Origin: a virus
Length of the DNA stretch: 26,265 nt
IMG/VR virus record: IMGVR_UViG_3300017963_000692
Span: 1-26,265 of that record
Direction: 5' to 3' (one strand)
The stretch's first letter is position 1, and the number at the start of each line of letters is the position of its first letter. Shown here in pieces: positions 1-6,902 of the stretch. Below the pieces are notes generated by a model, which was not told the DNA's origin, ran no database searches, and worked only from the letters and a program-made list of their open reading frames with translations. A program made the translations under genes and the position numbers.

Positions 1-606
1 ATCCTAGATGTGTGTGAAAAAGTAACAGGTGATGCCAACGAGGGTATGGATTGGGCGCTAGAGAAAGCAATAGCATCTCAGGCTGATCATTTCATCTGGG
101 ACTGTGACGGTCTTGGTATAAGCCTGAAGCGGCAGGTAGATCAGGCACTGGATGGCAAGAAGATGGAGTACCATATGTTCAAGGGCTCTGAATCGCCGTA
201 TGACCCAGAGATGCCGTACACGCTGGGAGGAAGCCAGAGGGCAAAGACCAACCGAGAGACCTTCTTCAACAAGCGAGCTCAGATGTGGTGGACCCTGCGT
301 GATAGGTTCGAGGCAACGTATCGGGCCGTAGAAAAGGGGCAGTACATCAACCCGGAAGAGCTCATAAGCCTGTCATCAGATATTGACAATATTGAACAAT
401 TACGATCTGAGGTGTGCAGAATACCTTTGAAACGATCAAATAGTGGTAAGATACAGATTTTGAGCAAGGTAGAGATGGCGAAAAAGCCCTACTCAATACC
501 TTCACCGAATATGGGCGATGCTCTTATGATGTCTATGCACTCGCCAAAAATTAATAGTGTCAAACCTGTAGAGATAAACTTCTCAGGATGGAAGCAATAT
601 GGCTGA
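1..606 (+). CDS. terL: Terminase large subunit, C-terminal part (5' truncated by window edge)
   Basis: The frame is open from base 1, so the gene begins upstream and only its last ~201 residues are visible. This is the nuclease half of the packaging motor, which cuts concatemeric DNA and docks on the portal. The RNase H-like fold is indicated by an acidic motif WDCDGLG (Asp codons at 100 and 106) and a late NMGDAL motif (about 511-525), which fit the first and last metal-binding acidic positions of TerL nucleases. The ATPase domain is not in the window. The last 8 bp overlap the portal start, the usual terL-portal arrangement. The GTG at position 10 is only an internal codon and should not be taken as the start. 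Family assignment is confident; the phage subfamily is not determined. Confidence 0.9.
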   Translation: MLDVCEKVTGDANEGMDWALEKAIASQADHFIWDCDGLGISLKRQVDQALDGKKMEYHMFKGSESPYDPEMPYTLGGSQRAKTNRETFFNKRAQMWWTLRDRFEATYRAVEKGQYINPEELISLSSDIDNIEQLRSEVCRIPLKRSNSGKIQILSKVEMAKKPYSIPSPNMGDALMMSMHSPKINSVKPVEINFSGWKQYG

Positions 607-2821
607 GTATGACGATGGCAAAGAGCTAGACAGCCGGGGCGCAGCGGAAGCTGACCTTAGTTACAAGGCTGATTATGAAGATCATCAGGACGTTATAGAC
701 CTGCTGAGCAAGTGTCAGATGGCGGACAAGGACAACCGGGAGCGCGTCAGAGAGGCGCACTTGTTCCTTGATAAGCGAGACGGCCAGTGGGAGCCCTACT
801 GGTGGAACTCAAACGAATCCAAGCCGCGTTATACGTTTGATATGGTCAATCCTATCGTGGATCAGGTAGCCTCTGAGATAGAGCAGAGCGACTACGATAT
901 CCGCGTGTCACCCGCCGGCGGCAACGCAACCAAAGACATTGCGATGGCCTATGACGGCATCATCCGCAACATTGAGCAGCTTTCTAACGCAAAGACAGTC
1001 TACGCGCAGTCCGCCCGGAATATGGTAATCGGCGGTATGGATGGCTGGCGTGTGGTCCAGAAGTACGTTGATGACAATAGCTTTGACCAAGACCTAGCGA
1101 TTGAGCACATCGGCAACTTTGTTGACCGCGTTTGGTTTGATCCTGCGGCTGAGAATCAGGACAAGTCCGACAGTCGGTATGCTTTCGTGCTGCATCCGAT
1201 GTCAAAGGATGAGTATGAGGCCAGATGGCCGGAGGGCTCTGCTGAGAGCGTAGATGATGACCGTGAGGGCGAAGCCTATTACGACAAGGCTGAGGTCATT
1301 GTGGTTGGTGAATTCCTGTATATGGAGTCAGAGGACCGCGAGCTGGTCATGATGTCCAACGGTCAGGTTCATGAGGTCAATGATGACTTTGAGAAGGTTG
1401 TTGATGATCTCGCTGCCATTGGCGTGACTGAGGTCAAGCGCCGCACCCGCAAGAAGCACTATGTATGCAGTAGGTACTTTGATGCGAAAGACTTCCTTGA
1501 AGACAAGAAGGAGACCGTATTTTGCCGCATCCCAGTGGTCCCGGCTTACGCCAACTTCAAGATATTCGAGAACAAGACAATCTACTGGGGCGTGGTAGAG
1601 AAGCTGCTTGATCCGCAACGGGTAATGAACTACAGCGTGTCCCGGGAGATTGAGGAAGGTGCGCTGGCGCCGAGGGCTAAATACTGGATGACAATGGCTC
1701 AGGCTAGTGGTCATGAGAAGCAGCTCCAGACACTGAACACCAACGCAGACCCAGTACAATTCTACAACGTAGACCCAGAGTCTCCTGCGGTCCCACAGCA
1801 GCAAGGCGGAGCTCAGATCAATCCCGGTCTACGGACTATCTCCGAGGCGATGCGCGGAATCATTGGTCAGACGGCTGGTATGTTTGCAGCGAATATGGGT
1901 GACAATCCGGGCCTGCAATCTGGAGTCGCTATCAAGCAGCTACAGGACCGTGGGACTAACAGCACGTTCAAGTACAGCAGAAGCATAGAAATCGCTGTAG
2001 CGGCCACAGGAAGGCTCCTGAAGGATGCTATTCCTATGGTGTACGACACCGAGCGACAGGTCAGGATACTCCGGGAGGATGAGTCCTATGATATGGTCCC
2101 GATCAATCAGAAGGTTATTGACAACGCTACAGGCGAGATTGTCACCGTCAATGATCTGCAAGTTGGAACCTATGACGTTACCTGTCGGGCTGGTCCCAGC
2201 TTCCGCAACCGTCAGCAGGAGACCATTGAGGCCATTACGACACTGGCACAGACTGATCCCAGCCTGATGCAGATCGCTGGTGACCTGTTGCTCCAGAACA
2301 TCTCTACGCCAGCCGCGTCACAGATTGCAGAGCGCAAGCGCATGCAGATGATTGCTCAAGGTCTCATTCCTCAATCTCAGATGACCGAGGAAGAGTTGCA
2401 AGAGATGGCCGCCAAGATGCAGGCGCAGGGACAGGGACAGGCTCCTGATCCCGCTATGGTGCTCGCACAGGCAGAGCAGATGAAGGCTCAGGCCGACATG
2501 ATGAAGGCCCAGATTGACGCTCAGAAGGTGCAGAACGAGACGCTCAAGATACAGCTACAGGCCCAGAACGATCAGAACGAGCTAGTAGCGGAGCAGGCTA
2601 AGACTCAGGTTGATGTCTTCAATGCCCAGACCAATCGCATCAAGGCGCAGGTAGAGGCTGAAAAGGCGGGCGCTGTCATTGATCACACCAACATTAAGGC
2701 ATTCGGCGATCAGCTCGACAATCAAGAGAAGATGTCCGACATGATGGACGAGCAGGAGCGTAGAGCCCGGATGTCAATGATGTCCGATATGGACCTGATG
2801 AGGATTGTGAACGGTGGCTGA
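599..2821 (+). CDS. Portal protein, P22 gp1-like
   Basis: 740 aa, close to the ~725 aa of P22 portal. The portal forms the dodecameric ring at one vertex through which DNA is packaged and ejected. The N-terminal two thirds looks like the P22-type portal family: an early RDGQWEPYWW segment, a YTFDMVNPIVDQ segment, and a central region near residue 345 (PQRVMNYSVSREIEEGA). From about residue 610 to 700 the sequence becomes a Gln/Ala/Lys-rich helix (repeats such as AQAEQMKAQADMMKAQ) with coiled-coil character, matching the long C-terminal barrel of P22-like portals. The ATG at 599 overlaps the end of terL by 8 bp, and the stop overlaps the next gene by 8 bp, so translation is probably coupled. 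Assignment rests on length, position and motif resemblance. Confidence 0.9.
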   Translation: MAEYDDGKELDSRGAAEADLSYKADYEDHQDVIDLLSKCQMADKDNRERVREAHLFLDKRDGQWEPYWWNSNESKPRYTFDMVNPIVDQVASEIEQSDYDIRVSPAGGNATKDIAMAYDGIIRNIEQLSNAKTVYAQSARNMVIGGMDGWRVVQKYVDDNSFDQDLAIEHIGNFVDRVWFDPAAENQDKSDSRYAFVLHPMSKDEYEARWPEGSAESVDDDREGEAYYDKAEVIVVGEFLYMESEDRELVMMSNGQVHEVNDDFEKVVDDLAAIGVTEVKRRTRKKHYVCSRYFDAKDFLEDKKETVFCRIPVVPAYANFKIFENKTIYWGVVEKLLDPQRVMNYSVSREIEEGALAPRAKYWMTMAQASGHEKQLQTLNTNADPVQFYNVDPESPAVPQQQGGAQINPGLRTISEAMRGIIGQTAGMFAANMGDNPGLQSGVAIKQLQDRGTNSTFKYSRSIEIAVAATGRLLKDAIPMVYDTERQVRILREDESYDMVPINQKVIDNATGEIVTVNDLQVGTYDVTCRAGPSFRNRQQETIEAITTLAQTDPSLMQIAGDLLLQNISTPAASQIAERKRMQMIAQGLIPQSQMTEEELQEMAAKMQAQGQGQAPDPAMVLAQAEQMKAQADMMKAQIDAQKVQNETLKIQLQAQNDQNELVAEQAKTQVDVFNAQTNRIKAQVEAEKAGAVIDHTNIKAFGDQLDNQEKMSDMMDEQERRARMSMMSDMDLMRIVNGG

Positions 2822-4382
2822 GCAAACATCTCTGCGCCAGTTTGTTCCTGAACCTACTACGTCCCTGATGAACGTAGAGGACTTGTCTGGCTACACGCAG
2901 CAGAATCCTTTGCCGGTTGACGAGAGGGACAGACAGGAAGCCGCGAGAGAGCTTAGCCGCAGAGGCATTACAGCGCAAGCTCCCGTGCCGTCTAATCAGA
3001 GCGTGATGGCTGCGCCTGTCTCATACAATCCGTTCAATCCTGCGTTCAGAGAGACCGCTCGATCATTTCTCAACAACTACTTTGGCGGCAGTAATATTGC
3101 AGGCAGAGAAGGTTATCGCACAGGCCAGTTGGTAGATACTGCGGTAGGATCGCTGGACTTTATTCCCGGGGTAGGCGATGCGATGGGCGTAGGAGACCTG
3201 CGTCAATCTATTGGCTCTGGTGACCTGATTGGCACTGCTGTAGATTCAACGGCTCTGGCTGCTGGTATGATTCCTGTTGTCGGTGATGCTGCGGCAAAAG
3301 GAATCAAGACAAGCGAGTCAAGTTTACGCCGTTACTTCGGAGGAGACATCCCAGAAGTAACGAGAGATACAGAATTGTTGATGAGAGTTGGTGATCCTAA
3401 GTCAGTAAATGAAATGACTGTTGAAATGACTGACCCAGTTATCTCTTCTGCTCCTATTGTGAGTGCAGAGGATTTAGTTGATCGACCATTTATCACGGGT
3501 ATGTCCGATACATCACGAAGCGGGCTAGAAACAGTAACTTCAGTGAATGACGTTCCAGTAAACGCGGTGATGCGAGGCGGTAAATATTTTGGTTTACAGC
3601 CTCAGAATTTAGAAAGAGGCATTGCATTCGCTTCAGCGCCCGGAGCCGTAATGGGGCAGCTAAATAGAGCGGCTGCGGCTCAAGCTCTCGGAGGAAGACC
3701 AGTAGCGTTTATTCCTTTTGGAATGAGGCCAGCAAGCCCAGACTTCGCAACAATGAGCACGGACATAATGGTTCCGTATGCTCAGCAAGTTATGAGCAGG
3801 TCAGATAAAATTGCGTTAGATAGGCGCATCCGAGAAGGCACAGGATCTAAAACAGATGACAAGAAGCCAATCCCTGATTGGGTTGGTATTGATAACGCTA
3901 CTCCTGAGTATCTTAAAGAGCTTGGAGGAGATAGGAAGGCGGTTACCAAAGCGTTAGATGAGTTTAGAGACGCTGGATCATTAAGCAGATCGCAAGCAAG
4001 AGCGATTGTTACTGATCCAACTCAATTTGAGCCCGTATTCGGTGATATAGACATGATCTACGAGCTTGACCCGCAAGCCGTTGCAGATAGAAGGTTTTTG
4101 GATTCAGATCATCCTTCGTATGAGTCAGCGCTACTGGGCAGGCCGCTAGGCGCATTAAGAGATACCGAGAAGGTAAATATATTTGAGTTTAATCCTTTAG
4201 CTGGAACGCAAGATAAAGGATTTTACAATTTTAGGCAGAAACAGTTAGATGCAGGCAGAGACTTTCCTATAGGGGGATCACTTTCGAGCCCTACAATGAA
4301 AGCCTTCTTACCCGGAGGTCACGGTATTATTACGCGAGAAATGGTAGATGATTTAATTAGACGAGGGTTGGTCAGACCGTAA
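2814..4382 (+). CDS. Unrecognised 522-aa protein with pre-toxin-TG-like segment; possible virion cargo
   Basis: Overlaps the portal gene by 8 bp, so it is probably translated with the head genes. P22 has no gene here. Residues 1-90 are polar and Pro-rich. Residues 105-165 hold two Gly-rich hydrophobic motifs, LDFIPGVGDA (114-123) and IPVVGDAAAKGIK (153-165), separated by about 30 residues. This resembles the pre-toxin TG segment of polymorphic toxins and similar segments in phage internal proteins. The remaining ~350 residues match no family I know. Hand counts give about 57% GC in one 60-base stretch near 3121-3180 and about 40% near 3361-3480 and 4201-4260, so the second half is AT-richer. 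Possible roles are a minor head or ejected protein, or an effector carried in the virion. Function is unproven. Confidence 0.6.
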   Translation: MAEQTSLRQFVPEPTTSLMNVEDLSGYTQQNPLPVDERDRQEAARELSRRGITAQAPVPSNQSVMAAPVSYNPFNPAFRETARSFLNNYFGGSNIAGREGYRTGQLVDTAVGSLDFIPGVGDAMGVGDLRQSIGSGDLIGTAVDSTALAAGMIPVVGDAAAKGIKTSESSLRRYFGGDIPEVTRDTELLMRVGDPKSVNEMTVEMTDPVISSAPIVSAEDLVDRPFITGMSDTSRSGLETVTSVNDVPVNAVMRGGKYFGLQPQNLERGIAFASAPGAVMGQLNRAAAAQALGGRPVAFIPFGMRPASPDFATMSTDIMVPYAQQVMSRSDKIALDRRIREGTGSKTDDKKPIPDWVGIDNATPEYLKELGGDRKAVTKALDEFRDAGSLSRSQARAIVTDPTQFEPVFGDIDMIYELDPQAVADRRFLDSDHPSYESALLGRPLGALRDTEKVNIFEFNPLAGTQDKGFYNFRQKQLDAGRDFPIGGSLSSPTMKAFLPGGHGIITREMVDDLIRRGLVRP

Positions 4383-4541
4383 CTTTTCATAATGCTTACA
4401 AATTATGAATCGGTCATCGGAGGCAACGCCATCGTCCATCATCAACTGGTTAAGTAGATCGGCACTTTCAAAGTTTTGCCAATCACTTTCAACTGCTTCG
4501 TACCAATCAAGGCTAAGAGAACTATTTGTTTGAAGTTTCAT
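4353..4541 (-). CDS. Small opposite-strand gene, 62 aa, probably leaderless
   Basis: The only leftward gene I support. The product is acidic and polar, with no membrane segment and no domain I recognise (starts MKLQTNSSLSLDWYEAVESD). Its 3' end overlaps the 3' end of the upstream rightward gene by 30 bp in convergent orientation. Support for reality is mainly its promoter: on the minus strand ATTACA, a 17-bp spacer, and an extended -10 TGTTATACT end just 6 bases before the ATG, so the transcript should start at or next to the start codon. No SD precedes the ATG, consistent with leaderless translation. It could be a regulator, an immunity-like partner of the neighbouring 522-aa protein, or a moron gene. 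None of these is shown by sequence. A chance ORF remains possible. Confidence 0.5.
   Translation of the reverse strand: MKLQTNSSLSLDWYEAVESDWQNFESADLLNQLMMDDGVASDDRFIICKHYEKLRSDQPSSN
4375..4415. repeat. Imperfect inverted repeat spanning a stop codon
   Basis: An 8-bp perfect stem, TTCATAAT (4386-4393) and ATTATGAA (4402-4409), encloses loop GCTTACAA. Outer arms GACCG (4375-4379) and CGGTC (4411-4415) add 5 bp after an asymmetric internal loop. The TAA stop of the 522-aa gene (4380-4382) lies inside. There is no T-run on either side, so it is not a classic intrinsic terminator. It could be an RNA stem that stabilises 3' ends of the two converging transcripts, or a protein-binding site. Confidence 0.5.
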
Positions 4542-4576
4542 AACATTAGTATAACAAAGTTTATGGGAGTGTAATA
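4541..4576 (-). promoter_or_regulatory. Leftward sigma70-type promoter with extended -10
   Basis: Reading the minus strand: -35-like ATTACA (4576-4571, four of six consensus bases), a spacer of exactly 17 bp, then TATACT (4553-4548, five of six) preceded by the extended -10 TG one base upstream. The expected start site falls at about 4541-4542, the A of the leftward gene's ATG or the base before it. The -35 lies inside the putative structured RNA on the opposite strand, so the two elements may interfere. Confidence 0.55.
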
Positions 4577-4635
4577 GAGGTGCAAGTCCTCCGGTGTAAA
4601 TCTATAACGAACCGGGCCAAAGTTTGCCGCTCCCG
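4566..4635 (+). ncRNA. Candidate structured RNA (multi-stem element)
   Basis: A 70-base segment closed by a 7-bp stem, GGGAGTG (4566-4572) with CGCTCCC (4629-4635), one G-U pair. Inside are GAGG (4578-4581) with CCTC (4589-4592), CCGGT (4592-4596) with ACCGG (4612-4616), and a competing pairing ATAGA (4575-4579) with TCTAT (4602-4606), which suggests a pseudoknot or switch. These local stems share a few bases and cannot all form at once. The segment GGTGCAAGTCC recalls a box of cobalamin riboswitches, but the CCCGC-ACTG core is absent. It is not a tRNA: the T arm and D arm do not fit. It lies upstream of the rightward promoter, so it would act on read-through transcripts or as a DNA site. No known RNA family is claimed. 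Confidence 0.35.
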
Positions 4636-4646
4636 CCTAAAATAGT

Positions 4647-4673
4647 TGCAAAACCACAATATGTGGTATAGTA
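4647..4673 (+). promoter_or_regulatory. Rightward promoter for scaffold and coat genes
   Basis: TTGCAA (4647-4652) and TATAGT (4668-4673) are separated by 15 bp, shorter than ideal. The -10 is preceded by TG plus one base (TGGTATAGT), an extended -10 that can compensate for a weak -35. Expected start is near 4680, leaving a ~70-base leader before the scaffold gene. It follows the only long non-coding gap in the window and precedes the genes needed in largest amount, so a dedicated promoter makes sense. This was judged by eye only. Confidence 0.45.
4654..4668. promoter_or_regulatory. Palindromic operator-like site within the promoter
   Basis: ACCACA ATA TGTGGT is a perfect 6-bp inverted repeat around a 3-bp centre. 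It fills the spacer between the -35 and -10 elements and touches the first base of the -10. That placement is typical of repressor operators. The binding protein is unknown. It shares only loose similarity with NrdR-type boxes. Confidence 0.4.
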
Positions 4674-4749
4674 ACGCCATAGCGAACTCCACGCTTTCTT
4701 GGAGGCACGGAACGTCACCGTTTATTTGACGGCATTTATGGAAGGTAAG

Positions 4750-5577
4750 ATGCAACCAGAAGATACGCTCGATGAGGCTGAAATAGAGCTTGAAGAGGTA
4801 GAAACTGAAGATCAGGAAACTGATTCCGACTCATCTACGGATACTGAAGAGGTTCAGGAGAAACAAACCGATCCTGATTGGCGTCAGGTCCGGGCCAGAT
4901 TTGACCCGGTGCAGCAAGAGGCATACAACCGCGGTATAGCTGAAAAGGTCATGAAGCTCAGGGATAAAGAGCGAGAGGCCGAAGAGCTAAAGCAGCGATT
5001 GCAAGCCCTTGAGCAGCAGATGCCCAAACAGGAAAGGCCGAACGTGCCGAAGGAGCCTGACCCGTACGCCCTGAGTGATCAGGAGTACCAGCAGCAACTC
5101 CGACTGCGCGATGAAGCCATAGCTAGACAGGCTGCGTTTGACGCACAACAGCGCTTCCAACAACAGGAAGTACAGCGTTTGCAGCATGAACAGCTGATGA
5201 AAGAGCAGGAGGCTTTGAACGAGAAGGTATCTACCTACTCGCAGCGAGCTGTGCAGCTTGGCATTTCTAACGAGGAATTACAGGCAGCAGGTAATGCTGT
5301 CGCTTCGTTTGGCATCTCGGATGATGTAGTCAACTATATCTTAGAAGACGATCTGGGACCGGCGATAACGAAGTACCTCAGTCAGAACGTGACCGAGCTA
5401 GACACCATCCGGGCAATGAGCCCGGCGCAAGCTGCTGTAAGGATAGCGACTCATGTACGAGAAAAGGCTGCTGCATTGAAACCTAAAGTAAATGCCGCTC
5501 CTGACCCGGTTGAGCAGCCAGCAAAAGCTGGTGTAGCGCCTAAAGCGCGAGGACCGAAGGGGGCGATTTTCGAATGA
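4750..5577 (+). CDS. Scaffolding protein (predicted)
   Basis: 275 aa, very acidic N-terminus (about residues 1-40, rich in Glu, Asp and Thr), then a long Gln/Glu/Arg-rich helical region (about 70-160) with coiled-coil character, and a basic, Pro/Ala-rich C-terminus ending KARGPKGAIFE. Composition, size and position immediately upstream of the coat gene fit a P22 gp8-like scaffold, which directs coat assembly and leaves the procapsid. I recognise no conserved sequence motif. The ATG at 4750 was chosen because GGAAGG (4740-4745) sits just before it. An in-frame ATG at 4738 (adds MEGK) and a TTG at 4699 preceded by weak signals are alternatives. The leader contains a short hairpin, CGTCA with TGACG, about 4714-4732. 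Confidence 0.75.
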   Translation: MQPEDTLDEAEIELEEVETEDQETDSDSSTDTEEVQEKQTDPDWRQVRARFDPVQQEAYNRGIAEKVMKLRDKEREAEELKQRLQALEQQMPKQERPNVPKEPDPYALSDQEYQQQLRLRDEAIARQAAFDAQQRFQQQEVQRLQHEQLMKEQEALNEKVSTYSQRAVQLGISNEELQAAGNAVASFGISDDVVNYILEDDLGPAITKYLSQNVTELDTIRAMSPAQAAVRIATHVREKAAALKPKVNAAPDPVEQPAKAGVAPKARGPKGAIFE

Positions 5578-5579
5578 AT

Positions 5580-5589
5580 GAGGTGATCC
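5580..5589 (+). promoter_or_regulatory. Extended Shine-Dalgarno before coat gene
   Basis: GAGGTGATCC is complementary over 10 contiguous bases to the 3' tail of typical bacterial 16S rRNA (anti-SD and the bases 5' of it). It ends 4 bases before the coat ATG at 5594, which places the core GAGG at a workable distance. No other gene in the window has such a long match, in line with the need for hundreds of coat subunits per virion. It also supports ATG 5594 as the start. Confidence 0.7.
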
Positions 5590-5593
5590 GAAA

Positions 5594-6859
5594 ATGGCTA
5601 ATAATCTTAACAGCAACGTCACCCGGAAGGTGGCTCGTGTCTTTTTAGAGGCATTCGAGTCCAGCCGGGTTGTTACTAAAACCGTAGACACTCAACTCCT
5701 GAGTGGCAAATTCAACCCTTCAAGTGGTAGCACTGTAGACTTCAAGCGTCCGCACGACTACAACTCCATTCGTACTTCTGGCGGTGACATTTCATCGTCC
5801 ACTAAGTCAGACATCATTGCTGGTAAAGCAACTGGTACTGTTCAGAACTACTTCACCGTAGCTACCGAGTGGGGCAACGTGGAAGAAGCTCTTGAGCTTG
5901 ATCAGTTGGAGCAGATTCTTGCTCCTATGGCACGCCGCATCGTGACTGACCTTGAGATTGATCTTGCTAGCTATATGCTCAAGAACTCTTCTCTGAAGTA
6001 TGGTTCTCACGGTACTGCCGTTGATGCTTGGGGTGATGTCGCAGGCGCCGGCGCACTGATGGATTCCATCGGCGTACCTGCTGCGGCAGAGCGTTACTAC
6101 CTGATGAACCCTTTCACCACTAGCGCACTTGCTAACGTGCAGAATGGCCTGAATGCGTCTGATCAGTTGGTCCGCACCGCTTGGGAGAATGCACAAATCT
6201 CTCAGAACTTCGGCGGTATGCGAGCTCTGACTTCTAACGCTCTGGCTAGCTTTACTTCTGGCACTGGCGCTGACCGTGCGGGTACTTTGTCTGCCGCTCC
6301 TGATGCGACTTACGTCACAGCGAAAGACACTATGACTCAGACTCTGGCTGTTACTGGATTCACTTCTGGTATGGTTGTGAAGGCTGGTGATATGGTCACT
6401 ATCGCTGATGTGAACCGTCTGAACCTAGACACTCGCACAGCTATGATCGATGCCTCTGGAGCCAACGTGGCTTGGACAGGTGTTGTGACTGCTGATGTAA
6501 CTCTTACTGGCGGTGCGGGTAACATTGTCGTTGCAGGCCCTGCGATCTATGAGGCTAATGGTCAGTACAACACTGTAGACGCTGCACCAGCCAACGGTGC
6601 TGTTGTTACTATCCTGAGTGCTTCAGCTACTCTGTATCAGCCAAACCTGTTCTTCACTAAGCAGGCTTTTGGTATGGGTACTGTCAAGCTGCCTAAGCTG
6701 TACTCTACAGACACTATTGCGACTACCGAAGACGGTATGAGCATCCGTGTAAGTAAGTACGCAGATGGTGACGCCAACACCCAGAAGATTCGTTTTGACT
6801 TGTTGCCTGCATACGCAACATTCAATCCGTTTATGGCTGGACAAGGCTTCGGCGTATAA
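5594..6859 (+). CDS. Major capsid protein, P22 coat (gp5) family
   Basis: 421 aa, close to the 430 aa of P22 coat. It forms the HK97-fold icosahedral shell. The N-terminus (MANNLNSNVTRKVARVFLEA) and the region around residues 35-75 (SGKFNPSSGSTVDFKRP) are characteristic of the P22 coat family. Residues 95-125 form the spine-helix-like stretch (ALELDQLEQILAPMARRIVTD). Residues about 225-345 are a Thr/Val/Gly-rich beta segment that fits the telokin-like insertion domain of P22 coat. The C-terminal PAYATFNPFMAGQGFGV completes the fold. It follows the scaffold gene by 16 bases with an extended SD, and a strong terminator follows 15 bases downstream. Together these features suggest the highest expression in the window. 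Confidence 0.92.
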   Translation: MANNLNSNVTRKVARVFLEAFESSRVVTKTVDTQLLSGKFNPSSGSTVDFKRPHDYNSIRTSGGDISSSTKSDIIAGKATGTVQNYFTVATEWGNVEEALELDQLEQILAPMARRIVTDLEIDLASYMLKNSSLKYGSHGTAVDAWGDVAGAGALMDSIGVPAAAERYYLMNPFTTSALANVQNGLNASDQLVRTAWENAQISQNFGGMRALTSNALASFTSGTGADRAGTLSAAPDATYVTAKDTMTQTLAVTGFTSGMVVKAGDMVTIADVNRLNLDTRTAMIDASGANVAWTGVVTADVTLTGGAGNIVVAGPAIYEANGQYNTVDAAPANGAVVTILSASATLYQPNLFFTKQAFGMGTVKLPKLYSTDTIATTEDGMSIRVSKYADGDANTQKIRFDLLPAYATFNPFMAGQGFGV

Positions 6860-6874
6860 CTCCTGAGGTTTTTG

Positions 6875-6902
6875 AGGGAGCTTCGGCTCCCTACTTTTTT
6901 TT
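6875..6902 (+). terminator. Intrinsic terminator after coat gene
   Basis: AGGGAGC (6875-6881), UUCG tetraloop (6882-6885), GCTCCCT (6886-6892): a perfect 7-bp stem with an exceptionally stable loop, followed by AC and eight T (6895-6902). It should strongly reduce, but perhaps not abolish, transcription into the tail genes, giving high coat and lower downstream levels. The T-run ends at the base before the next ATG. Confidence 0.9.

Noticed and set aside
1328-1804. 158-codon minus-strand open frame within the portal gene
   Set aside because: It lies wholly inside a well-recognised gene, has no promoter or SD that I can see, and looks like an antisense shadow.
4566-4635. Cobalamin riboswitch or tRNA
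   Set aside because: Only GGTGCAAGTCC resembles a cobalamin box; the CCCGC-ACTG core is missing and no cobalamin gene follows. For tRNA the 7-bp closing stem is suggestive, but no T-arm or anticodon arm can be formed.
4566-4640. Group II intron fragment (GTGCAAGTCC and AACGAACCGGG phrases)
   Set aside because: No reverse transcriptase, no domain V-like hairpin and no plausible exon interruption are present.
4654-4668. NrdR box
   Set aside because: The palindrome shares only CAATAT-like centre bases, one copy is seen, and no ribonucleotide reductase gene is nearby.
4699-4749. TTG start at 4699 for the scaffold gene
   Set aside because: It lies in the leader, lacks a well-placed SD, and ATG 4750 has GGAAGG just upstream.
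5807-6196. 129-codon minus-strand open frame within the coat gene
   Set aside because: It is antisense to the conserved coat sequence, with Cys/His-rich odd composition and no initiation signals.
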